Source of the DNA: [Mycoplasma] phocae
GTDB lineage: Bacteria; Bacillota_I; Bacilli_A; Mycoplasmatales; Metamycoplasmataceae
NCBI RefSeq assembly: GCF_003332325.1
Contig: NZ_CP029295.1
Location: 372,001-436,000 of the forward strand
Length of the DNA: 64,000 nucleotides
Direction of reading: 5' to 3'
Numbering within the stretch: the stretch's first letter is position 1; every line of letters starts with the position of its first letter. Shown here piece after piece: positions 31,830-41,947 of this stretch. Below the pieces are notes generated by a model that saw only the letters and a list, made by a program, of their open reading frames with translations, made no database searches and was not told the DNA's origin. The position numbers and the translations under genes were made by a program.

Positions 31830-33449
31830 TTATCTTTTTGCTAGTAGTTTAGATAAATTTTCTTTACTTATATATTTATTTGCAATTTTATTTGAATCAA
31901 TTTTTCTTCCCGCTGTTTTTGAATCATTAAGGTTAAAATTAAATTCAACAAAGAAGATAGCAGCCGATTTATTATCTTTTGTTGTCAATCTAATTCTAGT
32001 AATAATTATTTTTTTTGTATTTTTTTCATAAGAAGCAAATACAAATTTTTCCACATTAACCTTGAAGGCATTAGAACTATCTCCATTTATAGTAATATTT
32101 TTTTTCAAATCTTCGAGAGTAATCTTATTATCTATTTTTCCTTTATATTCAAATGTAATTTTATCCAACTCCATTTTTTCATTTGTTATAGTAGCATTTA
32201 TAACATCTGATGAATTAATAAAAATACCAGCAACATCTGTTCCTTCTTTAAATTCTACAAGAAATAAATAATTATTTGAGTTTTTGGAAGCGCTTATTTG
32301 AACTATAATTTTATTATTTTTTTTATCTTTTATAACTCTTTCTTTTACATTAATTTTTAAATCCTTTATACCATCATCTAATTTTATTTTCGCAATGTTA
32401 AATGTATCAATTGTTACTTTGCCTTCATATTTAATTTTATCTTTTAATTCTATCTTAATGGCTAGTTTATCATATTCTTCTTTTGTTGTAAAATCAGCTT
32501 TTTTATTCATCATATTGTAGGTGAATTTTACATAAACATCAAATGTTACATTTTGCTCATCACTTTTGAAAATTTTAAATTTAGCAAGTACTGAATCTCC
32601 CAATTTAGTCTTAGAACTAACAAATGTCGAAGTATAACCATCGGCTTTGAAAGCAACATTTGTACTTTTAAAAATATAAGGGGCACTATCTGTTATTTGT
32701 CCATTGTATTTATACTCTGCTTTTGTTTTGAAATCAGCAACTGCTTCGGTAATTTTTTTGGATAATTCTTGGTCAATTAATTCTTGCAATGCTTCTTTAT
32801 TGACGAATTCAATTTTATCCGCAGAAAATTTTACGTATACATCATATTGTTTTTTATTTTCTTTTTGAATTTCTAATTTTGAAACATAAAATTTCTCGCC
32901 TGTAAGTCTTAATCCACTTCTAAAATCTAATACTTTAAATGTATAACCATCAGCGTCTTTTAATTCTATTTTTGACTTGTCAAAATTAGTATTTAAATTT
33001 CCTGAATAAGTAAATTTGGCTTTTGCTTTAAATTCTGCTTCTGTTAGTACCTTTGGAGCAGGAGGAGTAGGCATATCATCCTTATCCTTTTTATCATCTT
33101 CTTTTGTTTCTTTTTTAAATCCTTCAATCTTAATATCTTTTGTAGCACTTAGATTGTTCTTAGTAGATTTAACCTTGACAGTAAGCTCTCCGGTTTTATC
33201 ATTTGGGCTTAAACTTTCAACTGAGTAGGTAAAGCCTGACACTTGGTCACTAATAGTTATATCGGTCTTTTTAACTTCTTTTGGAAGTTTATTTTTATTA
33301 GCTACTTCTATCTTAATATTATTTAAACTATCAGTAACTGCTTTTTGATCTAAGTTAGGATCAGGCGCTGGAGCGGGCTCTGTTTTTGTATTATTACATG
33401 CCGCTGCAACTAGCGGTAAAGTGATAACGCTAGCGATTGACCCTGGAGT
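31830..33449 (-). CDS. Silent variable lipoprotein cassette S11 (no start codon)
   Basis: An open frame of 539 codons from the box (TPGSIAS; Cys codon 33396-33398) to the stop at 31830. The first in-frame start codon is an internal GTG at 33242. Just upstream of the box the frame meets TAG. The linker DPNLDQKAVTDSLNNI is shared with the intact lipoprotein at 35565, followed by ISDQVSGFTYSVESLSPNDK as in S10. Four or five modules follow (YDVYVKFSADK, FDVYVKFTYN, a module with NNYLFLVEFKEG, and AAIFFVEFNFN), the last resembling the end of S1 (GRKIDSN ... KYI). Inversion against the box of E would place it behind the expression-site promoter. Confidence 0.75.
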   Translation of the reverse strand, partial: TPGSIASVITLPLVAAACNNTKTEPAPAPDPNLDQKAVTDSLNNIKIEVANKNKLPKEVKKTDITISDQVSGFTYSVESLSPNDKTGELTVKVKSTKNNLSATKDIKIEGFKKETKEDDKKDKDDMPTPPAPKVLTEAEFKAKAKFTYSGNLNTNFDKSKIELKDADGYTFKVLDFRSGLRLTGEKFYVSKLEIQKENKKQYDVYVKFSADKIEFVNKEALQELIDQELSKKITEAVADFKTKAEYKYNGQITDSAPYIFKSTNVAFKADGYTSTFVSSKTKLGDSVLAKFKIFKSDEQNVTFDVYVKFTYNMMNKKADFTTKEEYDKLAIKIELKDKIKYEGKVTIDTFNIAKIKLDDGIKDLKINVKERVIKDKKNNKIIVQISASKNSNNYLFLVEFKEGTDVAGIFINSSDVINATITNEKMELDKITFEYKGKIDNKITLEDLKKNITINGDSSNAFKVNVEKFVFASYEKNTKKIIITRIRLTTKDNKSAAIFFVEFNFNLNDSKTAGRKIDSNKIANKYISKENLSKLLAKR

Positions 33450-34060
33450 TATTATTCAGTGCTAATCACACCAACAATTATTCATTGAATACTTTTAATT
33501 TTAAAATTGCTGTAATACTAGATTACTAAAAATTTAAATAAAATAAAATGCTTTACCGTGAATAAACCTAATTAATTTAATTTTTATAAAGAGAATAGTT
33601 ATTATTTTTTTCTTCATTTACTGCTATTTGATACATTAAATTAAAACATATTTATTTAACTAAATAGCTCAGATCACTAATTTATTTATAAATTAATATA
33701 AAAATTTTTATAAATTTATTAATTTTGTATTTAGAAAATATTATTTGCATTTGTTATTCTTTTCTGATTTTGTTTGTTATATAGACATTTAGAAGATGAT
33801 GTGTGTAAATAGTTTTATATGAATATAAATCAATTAGTTTTTTAAGCTAATAAATTTATAGTAATATTTAATTTTTTTATAAGTTATTTAGCTTTTTACT
33901 TAAAAGTGTTAAATGAACAATTTTTAATTAAAAAGCACAATTTTATAATAATTTGATAAAAATTTGCGGATATTTAAGGCTTGAAAATTTATAAATTAAA
34001 AGAAAATAAGATTATCATCTATAATTTTGACTATAGAATATACAAATTTATAATAAATAA
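33450..34060. other. Intergenic between S11 and S12
   Basis: About 610 bp, very AT-rich. I see no gene, RNA or strong hairpin. The frame leading into S11 contains the short word GGTGTGATTAG, also found in the signal-anchor region of the gene at 2654, but the match is too short to interpret. Confidence 0.4.
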
Positions 34061-35190
34061 ATATTAGTAATTTCACTAGGATCAATAAGCACAATAATAG
34101 CTATGCCTTTAATAGCGGCGGCATGTAATAGTAATAATAGCAGTCCAAAACCACAACCAAAACCTAACACAGATCAAGAAGCTGTTAATAAAAGCTTGGA
34201 TAATATTAAAGTAAAAGTAATTAATAAAGACAAACTTCCCGCCGAAGTTAAAAATGATGATGTAGTTATAAGTGGCAAGTTGCCGGCTTTACCTACACAG
34301 TTGAAAGTCTAAGCTCTAATAACCAAAGCAGTGAATTGACTGTGAAAATTAAATCAGAAAAAAGTGGATTAATTGTTAGCAAAGATATAACAATTTTTGG
34401 ATTCAAAAATCAAAGCGCTCCTTATCCTAATCCAGAATCAAATCCTACTCCTCCAAAACCAGATCCAGGACCACAACCTAGACCTGCACCAAAGGCAGTT
34501 CCTCCAACACCAGGCCCACAACCCCAACCTGAGCCTATACCTCCAACACAAAATCCACAACCGCAACCAATGCCAGAACCGGAACCTATGCCGGAAATAG
34601 ATTATGAAAAATTAAAAACTGAGTTTGATGAAAAAGTAACATATAAAGGAACAATTAGTAATAATAATTATGATCCTAGAAACTTAGTTTTTGACCCTAA
34701 AATTGAACAAAAATATGAAATTTCAATTGAACAAAAAATAACAGGCGAAAATGTAATATTTATTGAATTTAGATTTAATCCTAAAACTAATGGTTCTACT
34801 CCTATTACACTTTATTTTGAATTTGAATTAAATAAAGAAAATCCAAAGGGTAAACTTTTAGATAAAGATAGAACCGAATCATTAAAAAAACAAATTATGT
34901 ACATGACAGAATTTAAAGATAAAATTACATATAATGGAATAATTAATAAACAAAATTCTTATGATCCTAGCAAATTAGAATATGATTCAACAATTACTAA
35001 AAGTTATGAATTCAAAATCCTGGGAAACACTGGAAACAAAAAGCCAAATTCAATAATTGTTGAGTTGGTAGTTAAATCTTTAGAAACAAAAATGGAATTA
35101 ATTACTTTCTATTTAGAATTTAAGGAAAATGAAACCAACCCCATTGCAACATTTTCAAATAAAGCAACATTTGATAGATTTAAAAAATAA
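34061..35190 (+). pseudogene. Decayed variable lipoprotein gene S12 (truncated signal peptide, frameshift)
   Basis: The frame opens after TAA at 34058 with LVISLGSISTIIAMPLIAAAC, which aligns with residues 7 onward of E, but the MKKSTK start is gone and the box has diverged. The linker NTDQEAVNKSLDNIKVKV follows. Near 34270-34280 one base is missing relative to S10 (SGxVAGFTYTVESL is expected, KLPALPTQLKV is read), giving a stop at 34310. The correct frame resumes and runs to 35190 through a Pro-rich region and two modules (ITLYFEFELNKENP, ITFYLEFKENETNP). Both lesions mean it cannot be expressed as it stands, and the diverged box makes it a poor donor. Confidence 0.7.
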
Positions 35191-35216
35191 TAAACAATAG
35201 TTTAAGTAAAAATAAA

Positions 35217-35256
35217 TACTCAAGAATATAAATAATTATGTCTTAAGTTTTTATTT
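35217..35256 (+). terminator. Probable terminator after S12
   Basis: ACTCAAGA and TCTTAAGT arms (one mismatch) followed by T5, 30 bp past the stop at 35190. Confidence 0.5.
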
Positions 35257-35469
35257 TATGCTTTTAATAGATTAATATAAAAAAGAAATTATTGATAGTA
35301 ATATATAAATATCGGAATTTAAAATTATTTATAAATATATGTAAAATAGCTTAATTAAGAAATAAATAGCACATATAGTTTTTTTATATCTTTGTAATTT
35401 ATTTAATAAATTATTTTTAAAATAATAAAATTTTGTTTTTCAAAATTAATTAAAATAAGAGACTCAAGA

Positions 35470-35505
35470 TGCCCATGGTAGTGGCCCGGGGCTGGGTCTG
35501 GACTT
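35470..35505. other. GC-rich island in an AT-rich promoter region
   Basis: GCCCATGGTAGTGGCCCGGG and the next ~13 bases are about two-thirds G+C, whereas flanking DNA is around 20 percent. It covers the place where a -35 element would be expected for the promoter at 35512. No repeat of it was seen elsewhere in the window. Cause unknown: regulator site, foreign insertion or sequencing artefact. Confidence 0.5.
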
Positions 35506-35511
35506 AAATTA

Positions 35512-35520
35512 TGGTATAAT
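35512..35520 (+). promoter_or_regulatory. Extended -10 promoter of the 35565 lipoprotein gene
   Basis: TGGTATAAT is a perfect extended -10 element (TGnTATAAT), 45 bp before the ATG at 35565. No consensus -35; the GC-rich island lies just upstream. Confidence 0.7.
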
Positions 35521-35564
35521 TTATTCAAATAAAAATTAAAATTAATAAGAAAGTAGTGAGAAAA

Positions 35565-36971
35565 ATGAAAAAAAATCACCTTAAATGGTTAATAATCTTA
35601 CCGACAACAATAGCAACTATTCCGCTTGTTGCTGCGGCATGTAATAATAGCAAACCGGAGCCCGCTCCGGCACCAGATCCTAACCTAGATCAAAAAGCAG
35701 TTACTGATAGTTTAAATAATATTAAAGTTGAAGTAGCTGATAAAAATAAACTTCCTAGCAAAGTTGAAAAAACTAACATAACTATAAGCGAACAGGTTCA
35801 GGGATTTACTTACACAGTTGAATCTTTAACTTCAGATGATAAAACCGGAGAGCTTACTGTTAGAGTTAAATCTACTAAGAACAATCTAAGCGCAACAAAA
35901 GATTTTAAAATTAATGGATTTACAAAAGAAACTCCTGCTCCAACGCCAGAAACTGACGAACAAAAATTTGCTAAAATTACCTTTACTTACAATGGAACAA
36001 TTGAAAGTACATTAAATAAATTTGAATTTTCAAAAGTTACTTTGACTAACAATGATGGATTTAGTTTAAATGATAAAAAATCAAATGCTAAAATCAAAGA
36101 CGAAACTAATCCTTCAATATTTCCAATTCCTAAAAGGTATGTAATTGCTAAATTAGTTTTCAATAGAAATGAAAAAACATTTGAGACTTATGTAAAGTTT
36201 GAAACAGCTAAAAATAATTCAGTTGGAATTAAATCAACCAAAGATGAATATGATAAGGCTTCAACATTGCCACAACCAATGCCAAAACCAGATGATGATT
36301 CACAAAAAATGGATATGGGCAAATTAGAGTACTCAAATGACATATTGTATCTGGATTTACAAGCCTTAAATGTTGATGAAATATTAAAATTAGGAAAGGG
36401 TGATAATCCTTTTGAAGGATATAAATATATTAGTGAATCGCTAGATATTTTAAATGAATTGAAGAAAAAGGACACAATCAACCAAAAAGTAATCGATAAT
36501 GGTATTTTATTAGTTAATGACTACAAAAATTATTTAAAAAATCCTAATGACAATAGTAATTCATTTGATATAAATTATATTGAATCAGAAGGAGAAAACA
36601 CAAAACCAAACGGTAAAGAACCAAAATACAAAGAATATTTGCTATTTTTAAAAAATAAGAAGAAAGAATACCTAAAAATACCCAATGAGAATGTAAATCT
36701 AGACCAACGTTCAGCAGCAAAAAAATATTGAAACAAAATTTATGATGAAAACAAAAATAAAAAAGAATTTGATTACCGGATTTTATTCTTTGTATTTACA
36801 AATTTAGAAAGTTTTAAGAACAACAATAGTAATGCAGCTATTTTAAGTGGTAAAGAAGAACAAATTATTCAAAAATTAAAAACTGCAATAGAAGAAAAAA
36901 AGTCAATTTTTGAAAATGATATAAAAGAAATTAATGATTTATTTACTAATATTACTGAAAAAAACAATTAA
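35565..36971 (+). CDS. Surface lipoprotein with its own complete start, related to the variable cassettes
   Basis: 468 residues, UGA as Trp at 36729. The ATG at 35565 has a weak purine-rich SD (AAGAAAG) and follows a good promoter. Signal peptide MKKNHLKWLIILPTTIATIP with lipobox VAAAC, but without the DNA box of the silent cassettes. The first part of the mature protein (NLDQKAVTDSLNNIKVEVAD ... QGFTYTVESLTSDDKTGEL) is closely related to S10 and S11, followed by one YVKF module (FETYVKFETAK). The last ~220 residues (from MDMGKLEYSNDILYLDLQAL) are helical and Lys/Asn-rich with no relative in the cassettes. Likely constitutively expressed and co-transcribed with the next gene 56 bp downstream. 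Confidence 0.85.
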
Positions 36972-37027
36972 CAAAACTAACACAATTATTTAAAAATGAA
37001 CTGTAAGAAAGAAAGAGAAACAAATTT

Positions 37028-38005
37028 ATGAAAAAGAAAAATTTTAAGTGATGAATTGCTTTACCAACCGTGATTGCTACTTTACCTTTAATTGCTGCTG
37101 CGTGTGGAAATACCAAAGGCAAAGAAATGGAAAAAGATAAAGATCAAATGGGTGAAAATAAAAAACCTAATGATATGATGAAAAAACCAGATGGTAGCAT
37201 GGGTAAGAATGAAAATAAACCTGATGACATGATGAAAAAACCAGATGGTGGCATGGGTAAAAATGATATGAACGAAAATAAGCCTGATGACATGACAAAA
37301 AAACCTGACAGTGACAATCAAGAACAAGGCAATATGGGTGAAAAGAAACCTGATAAAAATGAAATGAAACCAGAAATTCTTACTCCTGAACAAAAAATTA
37401 AACAATATCATAAAGATTTATTATATTTTAATCTTTATTATTTAACGGAGTTTATAATACAAAATCCAATGACGTTTAAAATAGTATTGCCTGATTACCC
37501 TTATTTTGAAGAATTAAATTTTAATATCAATGAAATACCAAAATACGATAATAAAAATAATAATTTAGTTTCTAAAGGAAAAGAATTGGTGAGCGATATT
37601 GAAAAAATAAAAATTAAGCACAATAATAATGATTTAGAAAATTTGACGCCATTAATTATTGGCCTAAAAGGAGACGACGGCAAACATAGAATGTTTTTGA
37701 ATACCATTAAAGAAGAATATGGTAATTTTATTAAAAACATTAAAGAAAAAGATAAATCTGAACTTATAATTTTTAAAAAAATGCTCGAAAAAATTAAGGA
37801 ACTTATAAAAGAGGAAAAAGTAGACTTTGATTATAAAAATGAAATAGGATTATTTATTCTAATCGGTTCTATAACAAATATCGAAAATTCCAACAATATC
37901 TTAACTATATCATCAATATTGAATAATAGTATTGATAAAATGAAAGCATTAACCGAAGAACAAATTCAAGAAATTGAAGCAATATTAAATGTTATCACTA
38001 TATAA
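37028..38005 (+). CDS. Surface lipoprotein with Met/Asp/Lys-rich repeats
   Basis: 325 residues, two adjacent Trp in the signal region (one from UGA). Start ATG at 37028 after a weak purine-rich SD. Signal peptide MKKKNFKWWIALPTVIATLP with lipobox IAAAC. Directly after comes a repeat zone of about 100 residues based on NKPDDMMKKPDGGMGKND, imperfect and 18-21 residues long, exceptionally rich in Met, Asp and Lys. The rest is helical (ILTPEQKIKQYHKDLLYFNL onward). It follows the gene at 35565 by 56 bp and ends before a terminator, so the two probably form an operon. No known family recognised. Confidence 0.8.
37140..37340 (+). repeat. Imperfect 54-63 bp Met-Lys-Pro-Asp repeats
   Basis: Three full and one partial copies of a unit around CCTGATGACATGATGAAAAA, each encoding a KP(N/D)DMMKKPDG-type segment. 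Unit length varies by whole codons. Confidence 0.75.
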
Positions 38006-38020
38006 TCAGTAAAAACAATA

Positions 38021-38061
38021 ATTAAGTAATGTAAATTTTAATTACATGGCTTAATTTTTTT
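38021..38061 (+). terminator. Terminator after the two-gene lipoprotein operon
   Basis: TTAAGtAATGTAA and TTACATggCTTAA arms followed by T7. Confidence 0.75.
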
Positions 38062-38399
38062 ATTTCGCAATTAAGTTTAATTTTGACCTTTATTAAGGAT
38101 TTAGCACATTTTAATTTCAAAATTAAATAAATAACAGCTTTTAACTTAATTAAAATATAAAAATTTGCTAGTTAATTCAACTAATCTATTAAATATTCTC
38201 AGCACATAGTAATTGAAAATAATTTACACTAATTATTAAGCTAATAGACTAATATTATTAAATACTAAATCAGGAAAATAATCCTAGTCATATATTTATT
38301 AAATAATTCTGACAAAAAGAAAAGCTAATAGTCATAATTGTATAGTTTATATACTTTTAATTATTTATAACTAAGATAATTTTTTGTACAATTAAAGTT

Positions 38400-39710
38400 A
38401 TGCAAAAAATATATTTAAAACAAAAACAATTAAGCCGAAGCGAAAATATTGATATCAAGACAAGAATACAAATGCTTAAAAAATTAAAAACCATTATTAA
38501 AGAAAATGAAGAAGCATTTTTTTTAGCACTAAAAAAAGATCTAAATAAGCATAAAAATGAAACATATTTAAGTGAACTCGCTATTACATATGAAGAGCTT
38601 AATTTAGCAATTAAAAAAACAAATAAATGAGCAAAAGCTAAGAGAATAAAAAGTCCATTTTATTTAATTGGCTCGAGCTCAAAAACTATTTTTAGACCCC
38701 GTGGTCATGTGCTAATAATTAGCCCATGAAATTTTCCGATTTATTTAACGCTAAGTCCACTAATTTCAGCTATCAGTGCCGGTAATCGAATAATGATTAA
38801 AAGCTCAGAACACACAAAGCACACAAGTGAACTGCTCATTAAATTACTAAATGAAAACTTTGACGCAAATTTAATTTATTGTGCTGATACATCGCTTGAA
38901 AGTGCAAAATGACTTTTAGATCAAAAATTTGATTTAATATTTTTCACCGGAAGCACAACTGTTGGTCGCATTGTTTATGAAAAAGCAGCTAAGCATTTAA
39001 CACCGGTTGTTTTAGAGCTTGGGGGAAAATGTCCTGTAATTGTTGATGAAAGTAGTAACTTAAAACTCATGGTTGATAACATTTTTAACGCAAAAATTCT
39101 AAACTTAGGACAAACATGTATTGCTCCTGATTATCTAGTTGTTAAAAAGACTCAAATAAATGACATTATTAATCTCTTTAAAGGAAAAATGCAAGAATTT
39201 AAAAATCATAGTGAAATGGCCAAAATTATTAATGAATCTCATATTAATAGGCTAAGAGATTTAAGCGATAATACTTTTAGCGAGCATGAAATAATTTTTA
39301 AAGAAGTTAATTTCGATGATAAAAGTATGTCACAAGAAATTTTTGGGCCATTTCTTCCGTTTATTAGTTATGAAACAGAAGAAGATCTTAAAAAGATATT
39401 AATCGAAATGGAAAGTCCTTTAGCTATCTATGTCTTTTCAAAAAATAAAAAATTCATTGATAATATTTTTAGTTATGCCAAAAGTGGTTCATTTGTAGTA
39501 AATGATAGTGTTGGTTATGTTGCCAATTATAATTTACCATTTGGCGGCGTTGGCAATTCAGGTATAGGCAGAAGTCACGGGTATGCCGGATTTAAATGCT
39601 TTAGCTATGAACAAGGCTACTTCAAACGTAATTTTCTACATAACCTTAAATTGCAATCTCATCCATACACAGATAAAAAATTGAACTTAATTAGAAAATT
39701 AATGAAATAG
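38400..39710 (+). CDS. NAD(P)-dependent aldehyde dehydrogenase (class 3-like)
   Basis: 436 residues, UGA as Trp at several places. The length fits the short class-3/YwdH-like ALDH group that lacks the usual N-terminal extension. Visible motifs: cofactor-binding ISPWNFPIYLTLSP, the turn FFTGSTTVGRIV, general base in LELGGKCP (Glu ~205), catalytic Cys in NLGQTCIAPDY (~240), IFGPFLPF, and the late LPFGGVGNSGIGRSHG motif. The reaction would be oxidation of a fatty or aromatic aldehyde to the acid in the cytosol; the substrate cannot be read from sequence. ATG at 38400 without a strong SD. A palindromic terminator follows. It is an ordinary metabolic gene between lipoprotein genes. Confidence 0.9.
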
Positions 39711-39725
39711 ATTTTCTCACCAAAC

Positions 39726-39753
39726 TTATTCCATTATAATGGAATAATTTTTT
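39726..39753 (+). terminator. Terminator of the aldehyde dehydrogenase gene
   Basis: A perfect 22-bp palindrome (TTATTCC ... GGAATAA) followed by T6, 15 bp past the stop. Confidence 0.85.
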
Positions 39754-40129
39754 AATGCTTTAAGATATATATTTACTTAAAGTAACCAAATTTTAAAAAA
39801 TAAATAATCTTTTTTATTCTTTTATTTTCATTATGTTATATTTATTATGTAGATAATGTGACTAATTAGGCAGCAGTACACTTAAATTAATTATTATTTA
39901 AGATGCTAAATAATAGCTAATATTATCTAACTAAAAAACGAAAAAATATGTTATTAATGTAAATATTTCTTATTTTCTTGTAAATGTATAATTTTGAAAA
40001 AGTTTTCAATTCCCTAAAATTATAATCTCAGTAAAAACATAATTAAAAGAAACGGTGAATCGTTACTTACTTAATGAGAGTTTAGATTGATTAAAACATA
40101 ATACTGTTAAAAGTAATTGAGGAGAATAT
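39754..40129. other. Upstream region of the 40130 lipoprotein gene
   Basis: AT-rich, without an open frame. It contains the candidate -10 box TATAAT at 40021-40026 and GAGGAG at 40119-40124; nothing else is recognised. Confidence 0.4.
40021..40026 (+). promoter_or_regulatory. Candidate -10 box of the 40130 lipoprotein gene
   Basis: TATAAT about 105 bp upstream of the ATG; TTGAAA at 39994-39999 is a possible but poorly spaced -35. Confidence 0.4.
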
Positions 40130-41596
40130 ATGAAAAAAACATCAAAATTAATGATAATGCTAGGTTCGGTTTCTAGCATAATTGTTTTACCACTAGTTGC
40201 AGCGGCGTGTAATAATACTAATATAGAACCCGCTCCAAGTCCAGACGAGCAAAAATTAAAAAAAGAAATTACATTTAAATACACTGGAACAATTAACGAT
40301 AATGGTTCTAATTTCGATTTAGATAAAATAAATTTAGATAAAAATAATGGTTTTGAAATTGATAAAAATAATTCAGAAGTAAAAATTAAAATTGAAGCAA
40401 AATCTTCAGTAATTCCCTTCTTTAAAAAATATGCAATTGCCAAATTAACTCTTAAAAAGGGCAATACATCATATGAGTTTTATGTTAAATTTGAAATCGA
40501 AAAAACCAACCCTATGGGAGATAAGGTTTCAAAAGAAGAATTTAACGAAGCTAAAAAACAACAAAAAGAAATTAAAGAGCAAGAACTGAAAAATAAAATC
40601 GTATTTAAATATGATGGCAAAATTAGTGAAGATGCCAAGGATTTTGATTTAAAAAACATTAAATTAGAACAAAATGATGATTTTCAAATTGTAAGTAATA
40701 GTCTCATAGTTAAAAAACAAATTAAATTAGAGGGCGCAATTACCAAAATTAACAAAAAATATGCAGCTCTTAAATTAGACATCAAAAAAGGAAATACACA
40801 AATACCATTTTATTTAGCATTTAAAACAAATGTAGAAAATCCAATTGGTTATGTAATAACAAAAGAGGAATTTGAAAAAATTACTGATAACATCGATGCT
40901 TCTTCTTTAAAATTCAAATACAATAAACTAGAAGACTTAAAAAATTTTAATTTAAGTAACATCGAGATAATAGGCGATCAAACAAAAGATTTAAAAATCG
41001 AAAAAGAGACAGCATTATATAATCCTTTTAAAGATCAAAATTATTTATTAATCAGAATAACTTTAGAAAATAGTTTTCACCAAAAATCACAATACATTTA
41101 TCTAAAAATTTACAATAATAAACGAGATATAGAAATAACTGATTCTAATACATTTAATGAAGAATTTTCTCAACTTGCAAAAACTGAATTAATGGAAAAA
41201 ATCTCAGAATTGTATAAAGACAATCAACCTGAAAAAGAAAAACTTGAAAAAATGGTTAATCAAACATCTAACATTGATGAATTACTAGTAATAGTAGATA
41301 ATATTAAAGTAGTAGAAACCAAATCATACTTTTTTAAATTAATTGAAATTTTAAAAACTAAAAATCCTGGAAAATATCAAGAATTTTTTAACATCATTAA
41401 AAATTTAAAAAGTAATAATGATTTGGCTCCTATTACATCATTTTATAAATCAGAAGTTAAAAGAGTAGAAGAATTAATTAATTCTTTAAAAGATGATAAA
41501 ACTAAAACAACTTATAAAAATGAATTGAAATCAATTCAATCTTTTGATAGTTTATATAAATTAGAAAATAAAATAAAATCTCAAAGTAATTCATAA
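40130..41596 (+). CDS. Surface lipoprotein with its own complete start, close paralogue of the variable cassettes
   Basis: 488 residues, no UGA. GAGGAG five bases before the ATG gives a strong translation start. Signal peptide MKKTSKLMIMLGSVSSIIVL is the nearest relative of that of E (MKKSTKLMISLGSIASV), but at DNA level the box has diverged, so it should not recombine at that site. The mature part begins NNTNIEPAPSPDEQKLKKEI, then modules KSEVKIKIEAKSS ... YEFYVKFEIEKTN, IPFYLAFKTNVENP and QYIYLKIYNNKRD matching S1 in the same order, and a helical C-terminal third. It thus looks like an expressed, stable relative of silent cassette S1. Confidence 0.85.
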   Translation: MKKTSKLMIMLGSVSSIIVLPLVAAACNNTNIEPAPSPDEQKLKKEITFKYTGTINDNGSNFDLDKINLDKNNGFEIDKNNSEVKIKIEAKSSVIPFFKKYAIAKLTLKKGNTSYEFYVKFEIEKTNPMGDKVSKEEFNEAKKQQKEIKEQELKNKIVFKYDGKISEDAKDFDLKNIKLEQNDDFQIVSNSLIVKKQIKLEGAITKINKKYAALKLDIKKGNTQIPFYLAFKTNVENPIGYVITKEEFEKITDNIDASSLKFKYNKLEDLKNFNLSNIEIIGDQTKDLKIEKETALYNPFKDQNYLLIRITLENSFHQKSQYIYLKIYNNKRDIEITDSNTFNEEFSQLAKTELMEKISELYKDNQPEKEKLEKMVNQTSNIDELLVIVDNIKVVETKSYFFKLIEILKTKNPGKYQEFFNIIKNLKSNNDLAPITSFYKSEVKRVEELINSLKDDKTKTTYKNELKSIQSFDSLYKLENKIKSQSNS

Positions 41597-41628
41597 AAAG
41601 ATAAAAATACTAATTTTTAAAAAATAAG

Positions 41629-41702
41629 ACACATATCACTTAAGATAAGCAATAGATCAAATAGAATCTACTACCTTAAACGGATATGTGTTTTATTATT
41701 TT
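41629..41702 (+). terminator. Terminator after the 40130 lipoprotein
   Basis: GACACATATC pairs with GATATGTG(T) across a long loop that itself folds, followed by a T-rich tail. Confidence 0.65.
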
Positions 41703-41889
41703 TTTAAAATGAAAGAAATTATAGTCGCTAATAAATTAAAAGAAATAGCTGAATAACTTTTAAAGCATCTAATAATGGTTTTCTTTGATTTTTTCATTGA
41801 ATATATAGAAAATATATCATTTTAATAATTATTTTACTGCCCTCTAATATCTAATATAACATTAACCTTAAATCAACTTTTAGTAAAAA

Positions 41890-41926
41890 ATAAAAAAGTC
41901 CAAACCTTTAATTTGAACTTTTTTAC
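41890..41926 (-). terminator. Terminator of the first giant SGNH-like gene
   Basis: AAAAAAGTCCAAA and TTTGAACTTTTTT arms with the T run toward the left, 22 bp past the stop at 41948. The hairpin also has T on the right and may act both ways. Confidence 0.75.
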
Positions 41927-41947
41927 TAATAGATTATAAAAGTATAT

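Noticed and set aside
33441-33480. Similarity of the sequence before S11 to the signal-anchor region of the 2654 gene (GGTGTGATTAG)
   Set aside because: Only an 11-base exact match, in a different reading context; could be chance.
35470-35505. GC-rich patch considered as a tRNA fragment or attachment site
   Set aside because: It does not fold into a tRNA arm set and no second copy exists in the window.
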